Source: Rhizobium favelukesii
Lineage (GTDB): Bacteria > Pseudomonadota > Alphaproteobacteria > Rhizobiales > Rhizobiaceae
DNA: 64,000 nt
Assembly (NCBI RefSeq): GCF_000577275.2
Contig: NZ_HG916855.1
Location: 1,612,001-1,676,000 of the forward strand
Direction: 5' to 3'
Shown: piece after piece, positions 1 to 8,252 of the stretch
Layout: the number at the start of each line of letters is the position of its first letter
Numbering within the stretch: position 1 is the stretch's first letter
Notes under the pieces: generated by a model
What the model was told of the DNA's origin: nothing
The model's input: the letters and a program-made list of their open reading frames with translations, nothing else
Database searches by the model: none
Position numbers and translations under genes: made by a program

Positions 1-239
1 CCGAAATGATGCCGCCCCCCAATTCCGAGAATTAACCGCCCCCTTGTTTCCTTGAACAGAGCCTGACGGATAATTGCGAACATGGTTCCGGTTGCGGGCA
101 GAGCTTTCGTCTTTGGCGGCGCACGCACCGATCGAGACGATGCAGGCCGCCGCCGCCCTCAAAATAGGACTCGGTCTATGATGACCCACCGGGTTGGAAG
201 GACGCTCGGCGGCCCGAATGAGGCCGTCCATGACTCCGT

Positions 240-420
240 TTCTTAGTATGGGAGCGTTCGGCTTTGCGACCACGGTCGGTGATCGCGGCGACGGTTTCCG
301 CGCATGCGTTCGATCGAGGTCAATCGTGGCGACGTCGATCCGTCATCTGGCGAGAACGATCGCGGTCGCCCTTCCGATCCCCGAGCCCCCACCGGTTACG
401 AGACGAATCTTTGCGCTCAC
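240..420 (-). pseudogene. Remnant of a short-chain dehydrogenase N-terminus
   Basis: Read on the reverse strand from a GTG at 420, the first 25 codons give an SDR nucleotide-binding start with the glycine motif TGGGSGIGRA. The frame then meets a stop at 343-345. After frame changes, further SDR-like text (TVAAITDRGRKAE) can be read towards about 240. Only the cofactor-binding beginning is present; no catalytic Tyr-x-x-x-Lys follows. It is a decayed fragment, lying downstream of the BON-domain gene. Confidence 0.5.
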
Positions 421-476
421 GGCACACTCCACCTATGCGCTACTCTGCTCTCAGACCACCATCGAGCGCAACGCGA

Positions 477-731
477 TCAGCGCACGGACATCCGGGAAAA
501 GACATTCGAGCCCACGCAGCGGCGGGCAACCTGAAGGATCTGATCCGCCACTGCCTGGCTCGGAGCCTGTCCCTCCAAAAAGAAGGCACCGGCGGACTCG
601 ACAACCGATAGCTCCACATCTTCTGCAACCCCGCAATAGGCAATTGCTGACCAAATCTCGTCAGCAAGAGAAGCGAAAGGGGCACGTTCTCCAATAAGGG
701 CGGATCCATTAAACTGGGGCATGAACATCAT
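477..731 (-). CDS. Small BON-domain-like protein
   Basis: An 84-residue protein of unknown role. The middle and end (VESAGAFFLEGQAPSQAVAD, then a VARRCVG-type helix and NVFSRM) follow the BON pattern of beta strand, LEG turn and helix, which in other proteins binds phospholipid or ligands. The start is supported by an AGGAG at a 5-base spacing from the tandem ATGATG at 731. No signal peptide is visible. A second BON protein lies at 23354-23626 and shares the layout, so they may be diverged paralogues. Assignment to BON is by pattern only; a general hypothetical protein remains possible. Confidence 0.55.
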   Translation of the reverse strand: MMFMPQFNGSALIGERAPFASLADEIWSAIAYCGVAEDVELSVVESAGAFFLEGQAPSQAVADQILQVARRCVGSNVFSRMSVR

Positions 732-980
732 TCCATCTCCTGGTGAGGGAACGCGTCCGCGTCCGTTTCGTTCATCTGCCGTTCATCAAACCTCCTGCGG
801 CCCACGCGATACGTCACGGTGACCAGCGCACATTGAGGCGACGCCCCAGAAATCCTGGAACGAAGCGGCTGGCCTATTGTTTTAACCTTGCCTGCGCCAC
901 ACAGCGATCACACTGGTCGGGGGTGGTCGCGATTTCGGCACTATCCGCGGACCTTGAGTGGCAACGGAGGAGAAACAGGC

Positions 981-1619
981 ATGGCAGAACTGCTCGGCCC
1001 GACATTGGCGCAACCAGGTGCATTGGGTACGAATCTGGGCGAGATTCATCGGGAAGCAACGACCTGCAGGCGATGCAACCTCTACAAACACGCAACGCAG
1101 TTGGTGTTTGGGGAAGGTCCGACCAGTGCCAAAGTTGTCTTCGTTGGCGAGCAGCCGGGAGACAAGGAGGATCTTGCCGGGCAACCGTTCGTTGGCCCCG
1201 CGGGAAAGCTGCTGGATCGCTGTCTCGAGGAAGCGGGTATCGAACGCGATGCCTGTTACGTCACCAATGCCGTAAAGCACTTCAAGTTCGAACCTCGCGG
1301 CAAACGACGCATCCACGCCAAACCGACCAGGGGAGAGGTTCAGATCTGCGCGTGGTGGCTGGCAGCAGAATTGCGCCTCATACGGCCGAAACTCGTCGTG
1401 GCGCTCGGTGCGACGGCGGTCTATTCCTTGCTCGGGCCACAAGCAAAGGTCACTCGCGACCGAGGCTCCGTCCTTCGTTCGCCGGCCGGATTGTATGTGT
1501 TTGTCACGATACATCCCTCGGCGCTGCTGCGAATGCTCGACCAGCCGGCCGGTCGGCAAAGCAGAGCGCGCTTCGTCGATGACCTGAAAGCTGTCGCCAC
1601 GCTTCTTGAGCATGCATAG
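981..1619 (+). CDS. udgX: UdgX-type uracil-DNA glycosylase
   Basis: A 212-residue member of the uracil-DNA glycosylase superfamily, UdgX branch. Known members remove uracil from DNA and stay covalently linked to the abasic site through a histidine in the KRRIH loop. Visible here: an N-terminal CRRC pair (about 29-32) as expected for the iron-sulphur cluster, GEQPGDKEDLAGQPFVGPAG (about 56-75) forming the catalytic motif A, KRRIH at about 108-112 with the linking His at 112, and a C-terminal HPSALLR motif. I chose the ATG at 981 because GGAGGAG lies 8 bases upstream; a longer frame opens at 888 but the added residues look unlike the family. It stands alone, with a small membrane-protein gene on the other strand downstream. 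Family assignment is firm; biochemical behaviour is inferred. Confidence 0.9.
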   Translation: MAELLGPTLAQPGALGTNLGEIHREATTCRRCNLYKHATQLVFGEGPTSAKVVFVGEQPGDKEDLAGQPFVGPAGKLLDRCLEEAGIERDACYVTNAVKHFKFEPRGKRRIHAKPTRGEVQICAWWLAAELRLIRPKLVVALGATAVYSLLGPQAKVTRDRGSVLRSPAGLYVFVTIHPSALLRMLDQPAGRQSRARFVDDLKAVATLLEHA

Positions 1620-1789
1620 TCCGCTCCAGCACGCGGTCAAGCCGAAGGAACAAGGTCAGCTTTATTGGTTGGCCGTTAAGCTCTGGAAACGGTCCGCGTC
1701 CGGTCTGCGGGAGCAGCGCTGAGACGGGACGGGCCAACAAGGCGGAGACCGTGGGACCGGCTGCAGGCAAACTGACGTGTGGCACGATT

Positions 1790-1939
1790 TCAGCGAAACG
1801 AGACGGCCAGGATCAAGATGAAGATCCCGACAGCGGCAATCGCAAGCCACGACCACCAAAACAATGGTGGATGTTGCTCATTCTTCCGCTTCCTCAGTTC
1901 CTCATCGTGATGCCAGTCGCTATTCGGATCGAAGGACAT
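1790..1939 (-). CDS. 49-residue single-pass membrane protein
   Basis: This small gene encodes a soluble, charged N-terminus (MSFDPNSDWHHDEELRKRKN) followed by one hydrophobic helix (about residues 26-46, rich in W, I and L) and a short SFR tail. An AAGGAG lies just upstream of the ATG, and the frame is closed by TGA. Acid- and base-rich start followed by a C-terminal helix suggests a tail-anchored or small regulatory membrane peptide. I do not recognise a family. It lies between udgX and mgtC, on the opposite strand, so it is transcribed alone. Confidence 0.6.
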   Translation of the reverse strand: MSFDPNSDWHHDEELRKRKNEQHPPLFWWSWLAIAAVGIFILILAVSFR

Positions 1940-2205
1940 GGTGTCTCCTTCCACCGAAACAATGCAACTCAGTTCATTTTAGTTCCCGCTACAGGATTGA
2001 GCCCTCGGAGCCACGCAGTCTCCTCGGCCTCAAAGCGCGGTGGACGGAACATTCCGACGATGGCGGGCTTATCTGGCTGGAAACGGACCCAATCAAATGG
2101 CCGCTTGCATGACAGCGCTCTTGGCCATGAGTGATTTACCATCGACGCTGGTGCCCGGCCGGTGATCATCGTCTGCATTGAGGCAGCATTTCCGGAGGCA
2201 TGACA

Positions 2206-2937
2206 ATGGATCCATGGGTTTTTGTGCTGAACAGAATGTCCGAGGAACTCACCTGGCCGGACATTCTCCTGCGCGTGCTGTTGACCATTGTCGCGGCTTC
2301 CCTCATCGGCATCAACAGGGAAAAGGGCGGGCATGCCGCTGGCTTCAGAACGACTGTCCTCGTCGGCCTGGCGGCTTGCCTTGCCATGCTGCAGGCGAAC
2401 GCGTTGCTGGTGGTGGAGGGAAATGACGAACATTCCGGCTTTGCACGTATGGACGTTCTGCGCTTTGCGCTTGGCGTGCTAACCGGCGTGGGTTTCATCG
2501 GCGGTGGCGCGGTTCTGCATCGAGGAAACTTCGTCACTGGCGTCACAACCGCTGCGACCATCTGGGCCATGACCACAATCGGCCTTTGCTTTGGCGGCGG
2601 ACAACTGGGCATCGGTGTTGTCGGTACCGCAGTCGCCTTTTTCTTTCTTTCCCCGATGCAGGTCCTGGATCAGTGGCTTGCAAGGCGGCAGCGGGCCACG
2701 GTTGAAATCCTTGGCGATGGAACTCTTGGCGCTGCGGAACTGAGACAGGTGCTCGGCGCCTATAATTGCGAGGTTCGGTTCGTCTCAAGCCGCACTCGTC
2801 ACGACGCCCAGCAGTTGCTGGTGTTCGACATCAGATGGAAAACCACGACATCCGCCGCCAACACAGAAGTCGTTCATCGTGAACTTCAGCGGCATTTCAA
2901 GGTGGAGCATTTTGCGCTTAACGAACATCCCGTGTGA
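2206..2937 (+). CDS. MgtC/SapB family inner-membrane protein
   Basis: A 243-residue MgtC-family protein. Members sit in the inner membrane and help growth at low magnesium or modulate ATP synthase and membrane potential. The N-terminal half has four to five hydrophobic helices with family motifs: LIGINREKGGHAAGFRTT near residue 33, LTGVGFIGGGAVLHRG near 95, and TTAATIWAMTTIGL near 115. The C-terminal 90 residues form a soluble ACT-like domain. GGAGG at 2194-2198 is 7 bases from the ATG at 2206 but only 1 base from the ATG at 2200, so 2206 is preferred. No Mg2+-leader element was recognised upstream. The gene appears monocistronic. Confidence 0.85.
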   Translation: MDPWVFVLNRMSEELTWPDILLRVLLTIVAASLIGINREKGGHAAGFRTTVLVGLAACLAMLQANALLVVEGNDEHSGFARMDVLRFALGVLTGVGFIGGGAVLHRGNFVTGVTTAATIWAMTTIGLCFGGGQLGIGVVGTAVAFFFLSPMQVLDQWLARRQRATVEILGDGTLGAAELRQVLGAYNCEVRFVSSRTRHDAQQLLVFDIRWKTTTSAANTEVVHRELQRHFKVEHFALNEHPV

Positions 2938-3021
2938 CATCCAGCCCGCGGATCTTGAGATGGAACCTTCGCACGTTTCCACGGTTAGCATCGGTGAGCC
3001 GCCCGCATTGGAGCAGTCGAA

Positions 3022-3345
3022 ATGCCAAAGGAAAAGAAGAGGAAATGGTCGCAAGAGGTGACTGATAAAAGCGACGCGATGGATCTTGAGGGGGGTGTGT
3101 TCAAGCAGCGGAGTGCCAAGAAGATCGCCAACTCGTTGAAACAGTCGGCCGAACGAAGCCGGCGTCGAAAAGCAAGTCCCTTCCAATCGGCCATGTCCAT
3201 GCTGAGCTTCTATATCAACCGCGCAGGACAGCAACTCTCCAAGGTGCAACGAGCGAAGCTGGATAGAGCCAAGGACGAACTTCGCAAAGATTTCGGGCGG
3301 AAGCCCCCAGGGGGTGAGAAACGCACCGCAATGGGATGGCGTTGA
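3022..3345 (+). CDS. DUF3175 family protein
   Basis: A 107-residue basic, lysine/arginine-rich protein that matches the DUF3175 pattern: KWSQEVTDKSDAMDLEGGVF at the start, SAKKIANSLKQSAERSRRRK in the middle and SMLSFYINRAGQQLS near the centre. The function of the family is unknown; such genes are common on rhizobial plasmids, often near DNA-repair genes. It contains no membrane segment and could bind nucleic acid, which is inference from charge only. It follows mgtC by about 85 bases on the same strand but an independent promoter is possible. Confidence 0.8.
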   Translation: MPKEKKRKWSQEVTDKSDAMDLEGGVFKQRSAKKIANSLKQSAERSRRRKASPFQSAMSMLSFYINRAGQQLSKVQRAKLDRAKDELRKDFGRKPPGGEKRTAMGWR

Positions 3346-3716
3346 ACGCGCGACGATAGACCGCTGGGAAAAATCATCCTTAGGCCAGGTAGATCTTTCC
3401 TCTCTCGGGAAGCAGCGCGAAGTCCGCCGCCATGCTCAACTCCTGGGGCCGTTCTAGAGTGTCGCCACAACGGAAGATGGCGGCGTGACGCCTCACAGCG
3501 CTCGACTTGTCACCCGGTCAGTCGTTTAGCGAGGCGGTCGGGGCTCTTACAACGGTGAATCTAGCTGGCCGCGGGGTGCCTAGCTGGGTTGTCATACATT
3601 GGGGTGATGAAAGCCAGGCGGATGCTCGTTAGGTCCGCCGCACGCCGATAGATGGGAAGTTGGTCAACAGTGAACATCTTTTTATCGGCTTCCGTATGTG
3701 TGGCCAAGAACACCCT
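3346..3716. other. Gap without a supported gene
   Basis: No open frame here resembles a known protein. On the reverse strand, CAGGAG followed by an ATG near 3434 opens a 17-codon frame that stops at once; it could be the start of a lost gene. The region separates DUF3175 from the end of the reverse-strand MFS gene. Confidence 0.4.
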
Positions 3717-4871
3717 TCAAGCCGCAAAAAACCTGAGGCGTGGAGCAAGAGCGTTGCAACAAAAGAGCGCCGTGACGATGACAGGGATGCATATCAAATA
3801 CGATACGCGAATACCGACGTGCTCTGCGACGACACCAAGCATGGGTGGAGCGAGGAAAAACACAACGAACGACATCTGTCCAAGCGCCGCCACGTTCACG
3901 TGCGCCGCCCTGTCGGTGCGCTGGGCTGCTGCAGAGACCGCTAGGGGGTAGACCGCACTGCATCCGCCCCCCATGAGCGCAAATCCGAAGAGTGCGACAA
4001 AAGGATGTGGCGCCATCCAAACCGAAAATAGCCCCGCCGCTGAAAGAACGAGAAGGACAAGAGCCACCGTGCGCGATCCAAAGCGGTCAACGAAAGGATC
4101 GGCGAATAGTCGGGTCAACGCCATAAAGAATGTGAACATTGTTAGCCCCAACCCGCCGACGAACGGCTCTGCGTGGAAGACGTCACGCATGTAGATGGCA
4201 GACCAATCAATGCCCGCGCCTTCGACGAGGAACGCTGCGATACCGATCACGCAGAGCGGTAGTAAACCGAGTGTGGGCAACGCAATATGCCCTGCCTCTA
4301 CGGGTTCACGAGTGACCCGGGCTGGCGCGTTCTTCATGCCCGCGATTGCAATGGTTCCGATGATCAGGACAAGGGTGAACGTGAGCGCGAGGTGTACCTG
4401 CATAGATACACCGGCTTGGCGAACGGCCGAAGAGACGAGCGCGGTCACGAAGAAACCTAGGCTCCAGAACCCATGGGCCCGGTTCATCACACCCCTGCCA
4501 AGTTGGGCCTCGATGCGGTCGATTTCAACATTGAGATTTATCTCCAGCGCCCCCGCCAGCAGCCCTTCGCATATCAGAAGGCCAAACACCAAGGGTGCTG
4601 CGTTCATCCAGGGGACGAGCGCCAGCAGTGCGGATGTTCCGAGTACAGTGATGAAAGCAGTGGTGCGTGCTCCGAGACGTGCCACGAGCGGCGATGACAA
4701 AGTAAGAGAGATCAATGCGCCGATTGCTGCTCCGATCAGAGTCAGGCCAAGTTCGGATTTGTTAACCAGAAGAGCGTCCTGCAAATCGGGAAGGCGCGAA
4801 AGCATGGCTCCCATGGAAACCGCGAAGAGAAAAAAGCAGACGTATATTCGCTGTTGCGGTTCGATGTGCAT
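3717..4871 (-). CDS. MFS transporter (YbjJ/FucP-like sugar or solute type)
   Basis: A 384-residue major facilitator protein with about twelve hydrophobic helices and no signal peptide. The N-terminal half carries a SRLPDLQ loop after helix 1 and a conserved acidic stretch LEINLNVEIDRIEAQLGR after helix 4, as in the YbjJ/FucP-like subgroup. In the second half the LTRLFADPFVDRFGSR loop is the usual MFS loop between helices 8 and 9. Substrate cannot be told from sequence. No co-directional neighbour exists: its upstream side (4872-5861) holds no clear gene, so it is probably transcribed alone. Confidence 0.8.
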   Translation of the reverse strand: MHIEPQQRIYVCFFLFAVSMGAMLSRLPDLQDALLVNKSELGLTLIGAAIGALISLTLSSPLVARLGARTTAFITVLGTSALLALVPWMNAAPLVFGLLICEGLLAGALEINLNVEIDRIEAQLGRGVMNRAHGFWSLGFFVTALVSSAVRQAGVSMQVHLALTFTLVLIIGTIAIAGMKNAPARVTREPVEAGHIALPTLGLLPLCVIGIAAFLVEGAGIDWSAIYMRDVFHAEPFVGGLGLTMFTFFMALTRLFADPFVDRFGSRTVALVLLVLSAAGLFSVWMAPHPFVALFGFALMGGGCSAVYPLAVSAAAQRTDRAAHVNVAALGQMSFVVFFLAPPMLGVVAEHVGIRVSYLICIPVIVTALFCCNALAPRLRFFAA

Positions 4872-5861
4872 TTCGGACTCCGGGGACGCGTCGGTTTAGT
4901 TAGATGGCAGGTCTCTAGAACAATAACCCGAGGGTCGGCAATGCGCTGGAGACAAAGCTCGAAGATGTTGGCACCGGTCGTTCGAGCTTCGCCGCTGGGC
5001 GGTTACACCGCAGGGTGCCTTCGAGCAGGCTAGAAAAATGGGCCGTCGGAAGCCGAGGCCCATAGGTATGAAGGTTTTCACCTCCAGAGGGAACAGCTGC
5101 TGCGCGGAGCTGGGAGGCCATCCGCGGGTTGCACCAGCTGTACACGATATACGCGAGTCTGCGCCGCCTGACAACAGGTAACACGTTGGCGCGTACCTGT
5201 TTCAGCGACCAGATTCTCCGGCGAACTGGGTGTCGAGCGAACGCGCCGAAACTCGCGACATTGAGCCGAAACGTGACTCGTTCGATAATCCGAAGGGTAA
5301 AGAGCGCTCGGAAAAGGAATGGGATACGATGAAGCTGGAAGTCGGCGGCACGCTGCCGGATATTGGGGAAGCGTTCGCGATCGTGCGAGATTTCTGCCAT
5401 TCCTTGCCGTGGACTTGATAGTGCAGCCTGATCACGGATTTACTGCGATTGTGGATGGTCGTGTTGATTCGGGCGCCGCCGCCCGGCGCAGTGGGGGCAG
5501 CCAGTGATGGGTAGCCCGTTGGAGAGGTGCAGTTCCCTGAACGAGGGAATCTGCGGGCGACCCGTATGAAGAACTTTCATACATGATATGGCGGTCAACA
5601 TGAAACGCTGGGCGGGGCTCGGGTTGATTACGCAGGTTTGCTTTAGTTGTCCGGGCGAAACACTGGCGTTGATCGCCCGATTCATGGCGCATTCCCGGTA
5701 AGGCAGAGGCCAGCCTACGGCTTCGATATCGGACGTCTCCCGCAAGATTTTCGGGCGTGTCGCCATGTTGAGATCGCATATCCTGGGCTATAGGCTAGCG
5801 GAACCATTGCGGGCACTGCCAGTACGCCAACGGGTTCGTGGTCCCGGTGTCCCCGCAGCAT
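4872..5861. other. About 1 kb without a supported gene
   Basis: Several open frames exist on both strands (for example reverse-strand frames at 4915-5400 and 5440-5766), but none shows a recognisable domain or a good ribosome-binding site. The frame at 5440-5766 ends in a CPHC pair and is the least unlikely, but I do not support it as a gene. The stretch separates the MFS gene from the lacI-type gene and may contain gene debris. Confidence 0.35.
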
Positions 5862-6929
5862 CTAACCTGCAGGGCCATCTTTCAAAGCGTCCAATGGCCC
5901 TTCCAGCGCGGTGCGTGGTGGCACCAACTGCGGCTCGATCATCACGATCTGGGGCTTGGCGTTCTCGTCTTCCAGCAGTTCGAAGCCCCGCTCGAGCATC
6001 TCCGAAATGTTCGGCCTGATCATGTACACGGGAAACGGCAGAAACGATCCGAAAGGATCGTAGTCGAAACACCCCACGACAATATCTCCAAACGTCTCAC
6101 CATCGTGACGCGCCATGAAGCGCAACAGACCCTCAAAATTGATGGACGAATTGATGAAGAAGCAGCGCGGCAGCCTGCCGTGGCGGTCGAAGAAACGCTC
6201 GAAAGCAAGCTCGGTCATTCCAGGCGAATAGCCGGTGATTTCAACATCGCCAGTGGTGGCCGCCACACCAAAGATTGATTGCTTGACCGCATGAAAGCCC
6301 GCAATGCGCTCGCGGCTTGCGTGATCGTCGCGGCCGCCAAACAGGTAGACATCCTCGGGGCCAAGCGGCCCTATACGTTCTGCGTGGCGTATGATCGCAG
6401 ACGTCAGCGCTTCTGCGCCTTGTCGGTTATCCGCGATGACGGAAGGCGCGTACTTGCCGGGCAGGTCGATGTTCACGTGTGGCAAACCTGCTCGCACGCA
6501 GACCTGGTGCACGCCGTCGGGATCGGTCGCGCCTGCGACGAAGAGTGAGTCAATGGAGTAGGCGATCAACGACTCGACCGTTCGCCGTTCCTCCTCCGGA
6601 TCGCGTCGTCCTGACACGACCATTGGGACGAGCCCGCGCTTTCGTGCTTGCGCCTCGAAAGTCTGAGCCATCGAAGAAAAGAATCGGTTGTCGTAGACCG
6701 GCAAGAGCAGACCCGTTAGTCCAGAGCGCGAGCTTCTCAACGCACGTGCCTGCAGATTTGCCGTGTAGCGATGCGTTTTTGCCAACGACATGATTTTCTC
6801 GGCTGTTTCCTCTGAAATCCGCCGCTTGCGCCAGGTGCCGTTCAAGACCGCGCTAACCGTTGAGGCGGACGCGCCGGACACCACCGACAGATCATAAATC
6901 GTTGCTTTCTTCTGCTCTATTTCCGACAT
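5862..6929 (-). CDS. LacI-family repressor of the adjacent sugar ABC operon
   Basis: A 355-residue LacI/GalR-type regulator. An N-terminal helix-turn-helix and hinge (TIYDLSVVSGASASTVSAVL, then WRKRRISEETAEKIMSLAK) occupy residues 10-60, followed by a periplasmic-binding-protein-like sensor domain (TGLLLPVYDNRFFSSMAQTF onward). GAGGAG lies 8 bases before the ATG at 6929; an in-frame TTG at 6935 is less likely. It is divergent from the binding-protein gene at 7175, and the 245-base gap contains repeated TTGTGCA half-sites. The arrangement strongly suggests that it represses the transport operon and itself until the imported sugar, or a product of it, binds. Confidence 0.88.
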   Translation of the reverse strand: MSEIEQKKATIYDLSVVSGASASTVSAVLNGTWRKRRISEETAEKIMSLAKTHRYTANLQARALRSSRSGLTGLLLPVYDNRFFSSMAQTFEAQARKRGLVPMVVSGRRDPEEERRTVESLIAYSIDSLFVAGATDPDGVHQVCVRAGLPHVNIDLPGKYAPSVIADNRQGAEALTSAIIRHAERIGPLGPEDVYLFGGRDDHASRERIAGFHAVKQSIFGVAATTGDVEITGYSPGMTELAFERFFDRHGRLPRCFFINSSINFEGLLRFMARHDGETFGDIVVGCFDYDPFGSFLPFPVYMIRPNISEMLERGFELLEDENAKPQIVMIEPQLVPPRTALEGPLDALKDGPAG

Positions 6930-7004
6930 CCGCAAATCTCCTCAACGGTCGCCCTGTCTAGGATACTGGGGCTCTTGACGAAAGTCCTTTTGGTGTTATC
7001 GTTA

Positions 7005-7045
7005 TTGCACCATCGATTGTGCACGAAAGCAAGAAGGATTGTGCA
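7005..7045. promoter_or_regulatory. Probable LacI operator cluster
   Basis: ATTGTGCA occurs at 7016-7023 and 7038-7045, 22 bases apart (two helical turns). The first copy pairs with an inverted TTGCAC at 7005-7010, giving TGCAC-N8-GTGCA. It lies in the divergent spacer between the lacI-type gene and the binding-protein gene. Assignment as the operator is inferred from symmetry and position. Confidence 0.5.
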
Positions 7046-7174
7046 AAGGTGGTCGCTTAGAGGAAGCGGTAAGGGAGGGGTTCCGAAAATCGGAGCCAAA
7101 AAACGCTCAGCACACGAGCATGGGGCTCGCGTGGCGATTCTCTCTTGCCGGCTGTGTTTGGAGGAGAGAAATCC

Positions 7175-8149
7175 ATGAAGAGAATGCTCGCAGTCACGCT
7201 CGGCCTCTCGCTGACGCTTCTTGCATCCGTTGCCTTCGCAGGGCCTAAGATCGGCGTGGTCGTGAAGATTGGCGGTATCCCGTGGTTCAACGCCATGGAA
7301 GCTGGCATTAAGGAGCAGAGCACTAAGCTCGGCGTGGAAGGCTTCATGGTCGGTCCGACCAGCGCCGATCCGGCTCTCCAGGTTCGTGCTATCGAAGACC
7401 TGATCGCACAGAAGGTCGATTACATCGGTGTCGTTCCGAACGACGCCAAGGTCCTGGAGCCAGTCCTCAAGAAGGCCCAGGAAGCCGGCATCAAGGTCAT
7501 CACTCATGAATCGCCTAAGCAGGTCGGTGCTGATTGGGACTTCGAGCTTGCCTCTGCCAAGGGTTTCGGTGAAGCACATGCTAAGCTTCTCGCCGAGAAG
7601 ATGGGCGGCAAAGGCGCGTATGCAGTGTTTGTCGGCTCTCTCACTGTCCCGCTGCATAATGCCTGGGCAGACGCAGCTATCGCCTACATCAAGGCGAACT
7701 ATCCTGATATGAAGCTGGTCGGCGATCGCTATGGCGTTGCCGAAGACGTCGACAAGAGTCGCTCAACTGCACTCGACCTCATGGCAGCCAATGCAGACCT
7801 AACGGGCTTCCTGGCATTCGGCTCGCAGGGTCCGATTGGTGCGGGCCGTGCGGTGGAAGAGCGTCGCAAGGACGGAAAGGTCTTCGTGATCGGGCCATTC
7901 TCGCCAGGGCAGGGCGCGAAACTCATCAAGTCGGGCGCGATCACCGGTGGGTTCATGTGGAATCCCAAGCAGGCGGGTGAGGTCTTTGTAACCCTCGCAG
8001 ATCGAATCTCCAAGGGCGAGAGCGTCAAGGCTGGCGATGAAATCGAGGGCCTCGGTAAGATCAATCCTGAGGGCAACACGATCATCGTCGACCAGCTCCT
8101 AGCGATCAACAAGGAAAGCATCGACAAGCTTGTCGGCATGGGCCTCTGA
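7175..8149 (+). CDS. Periplasmic sugar-binding protein of ABC transporter
   Basis: A 324-residue substrate-binding protein of the ribose/LsrB class (pentose/hexose-type periplasmic-binding fold). A Sec signal peptide (MKRMLAVTLGLSLTLLASVAFA) precedes the mature start GPKIGVVVKIGG. GGAGAG lies shortly upstream of the ATG at 7175; an upstream in-frame start at 7145 would spoil the signal peptide. The protein delivers substrate to the permeases encoded downstream. Specificity is unknown; the neighbouring ketose-epimerase-like enzymes suggest a ketose or a sugar converted to one. A stable hairpin pair follows the stop and could raise its level over the downstream genes. Confidence 0.88.
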   Translation: MKRMLAVTLGLSLTLLASVAFAGPKIGVVVKIGGIPWFNAMEAGIKEQSTKLGVEGFMVGPTSADPALQVRAIEDLIAQKVDYIGVVPNDAKVLEPVLKKAQEAGIKVITHESPKQVGADWDFELASAKGFGEAHAKLLAEKMGGKGAYAVFVGSLTVPLHNAWADAAIAYIKANYPDMKLVGDRYGVAEDVDKSRSTALDLMAANADLTGFLAFGSQGPIGAGRAVEERRKDGKVFVIGPFSPGQGAKLIKSGAITGGFMWNPKQAGEVFVTLADRISKGESVKAGDEIEGLGKINPEGNTIIVDQLLAINKESIDKLVGMGL

Positions 8150-8198
8150 CCCCCAAGCCCGGGGTCGCGCGGAGTTCGCTCTACGCGGCCCCGTAGAG
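8148..8198 (+). terminator. Tandem intercistronic hairpins
   Basis: Two stem-loops follow one another. GACCCC (8148-8153, overlapping the stop codon) pairs with GGGGTC (8161-8166), and CTCTACG (8179-8185) pairs with CGTAGAG (8192-8198) over a 6-base loop. There is no U-tract. Between a binding-protein gene and its ATPase gene, such hairpins usually act as a partial terminator or an mRNA-stability barrier. Confidence 0.55.
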
Positions 8199-8252
8199 AC
8201 TTAGCAGCCTGCGCCGTCCGCCAACTCAGGCGGCTGATCAGGGAGATACGCT

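Noticed and set aside
194..697. Long forward frame over the BON gene region
   Set aside because: It is antisense to the reverse BON-domain gene and the SDR remnant, is Arg/Pro/Ser-rich and has no domain.
882..1640. Reverse-strand frame of 252 codons over udgX
   Set aside because: It is the complement of udgX, whose motifs are unmistakable on the forward strand.
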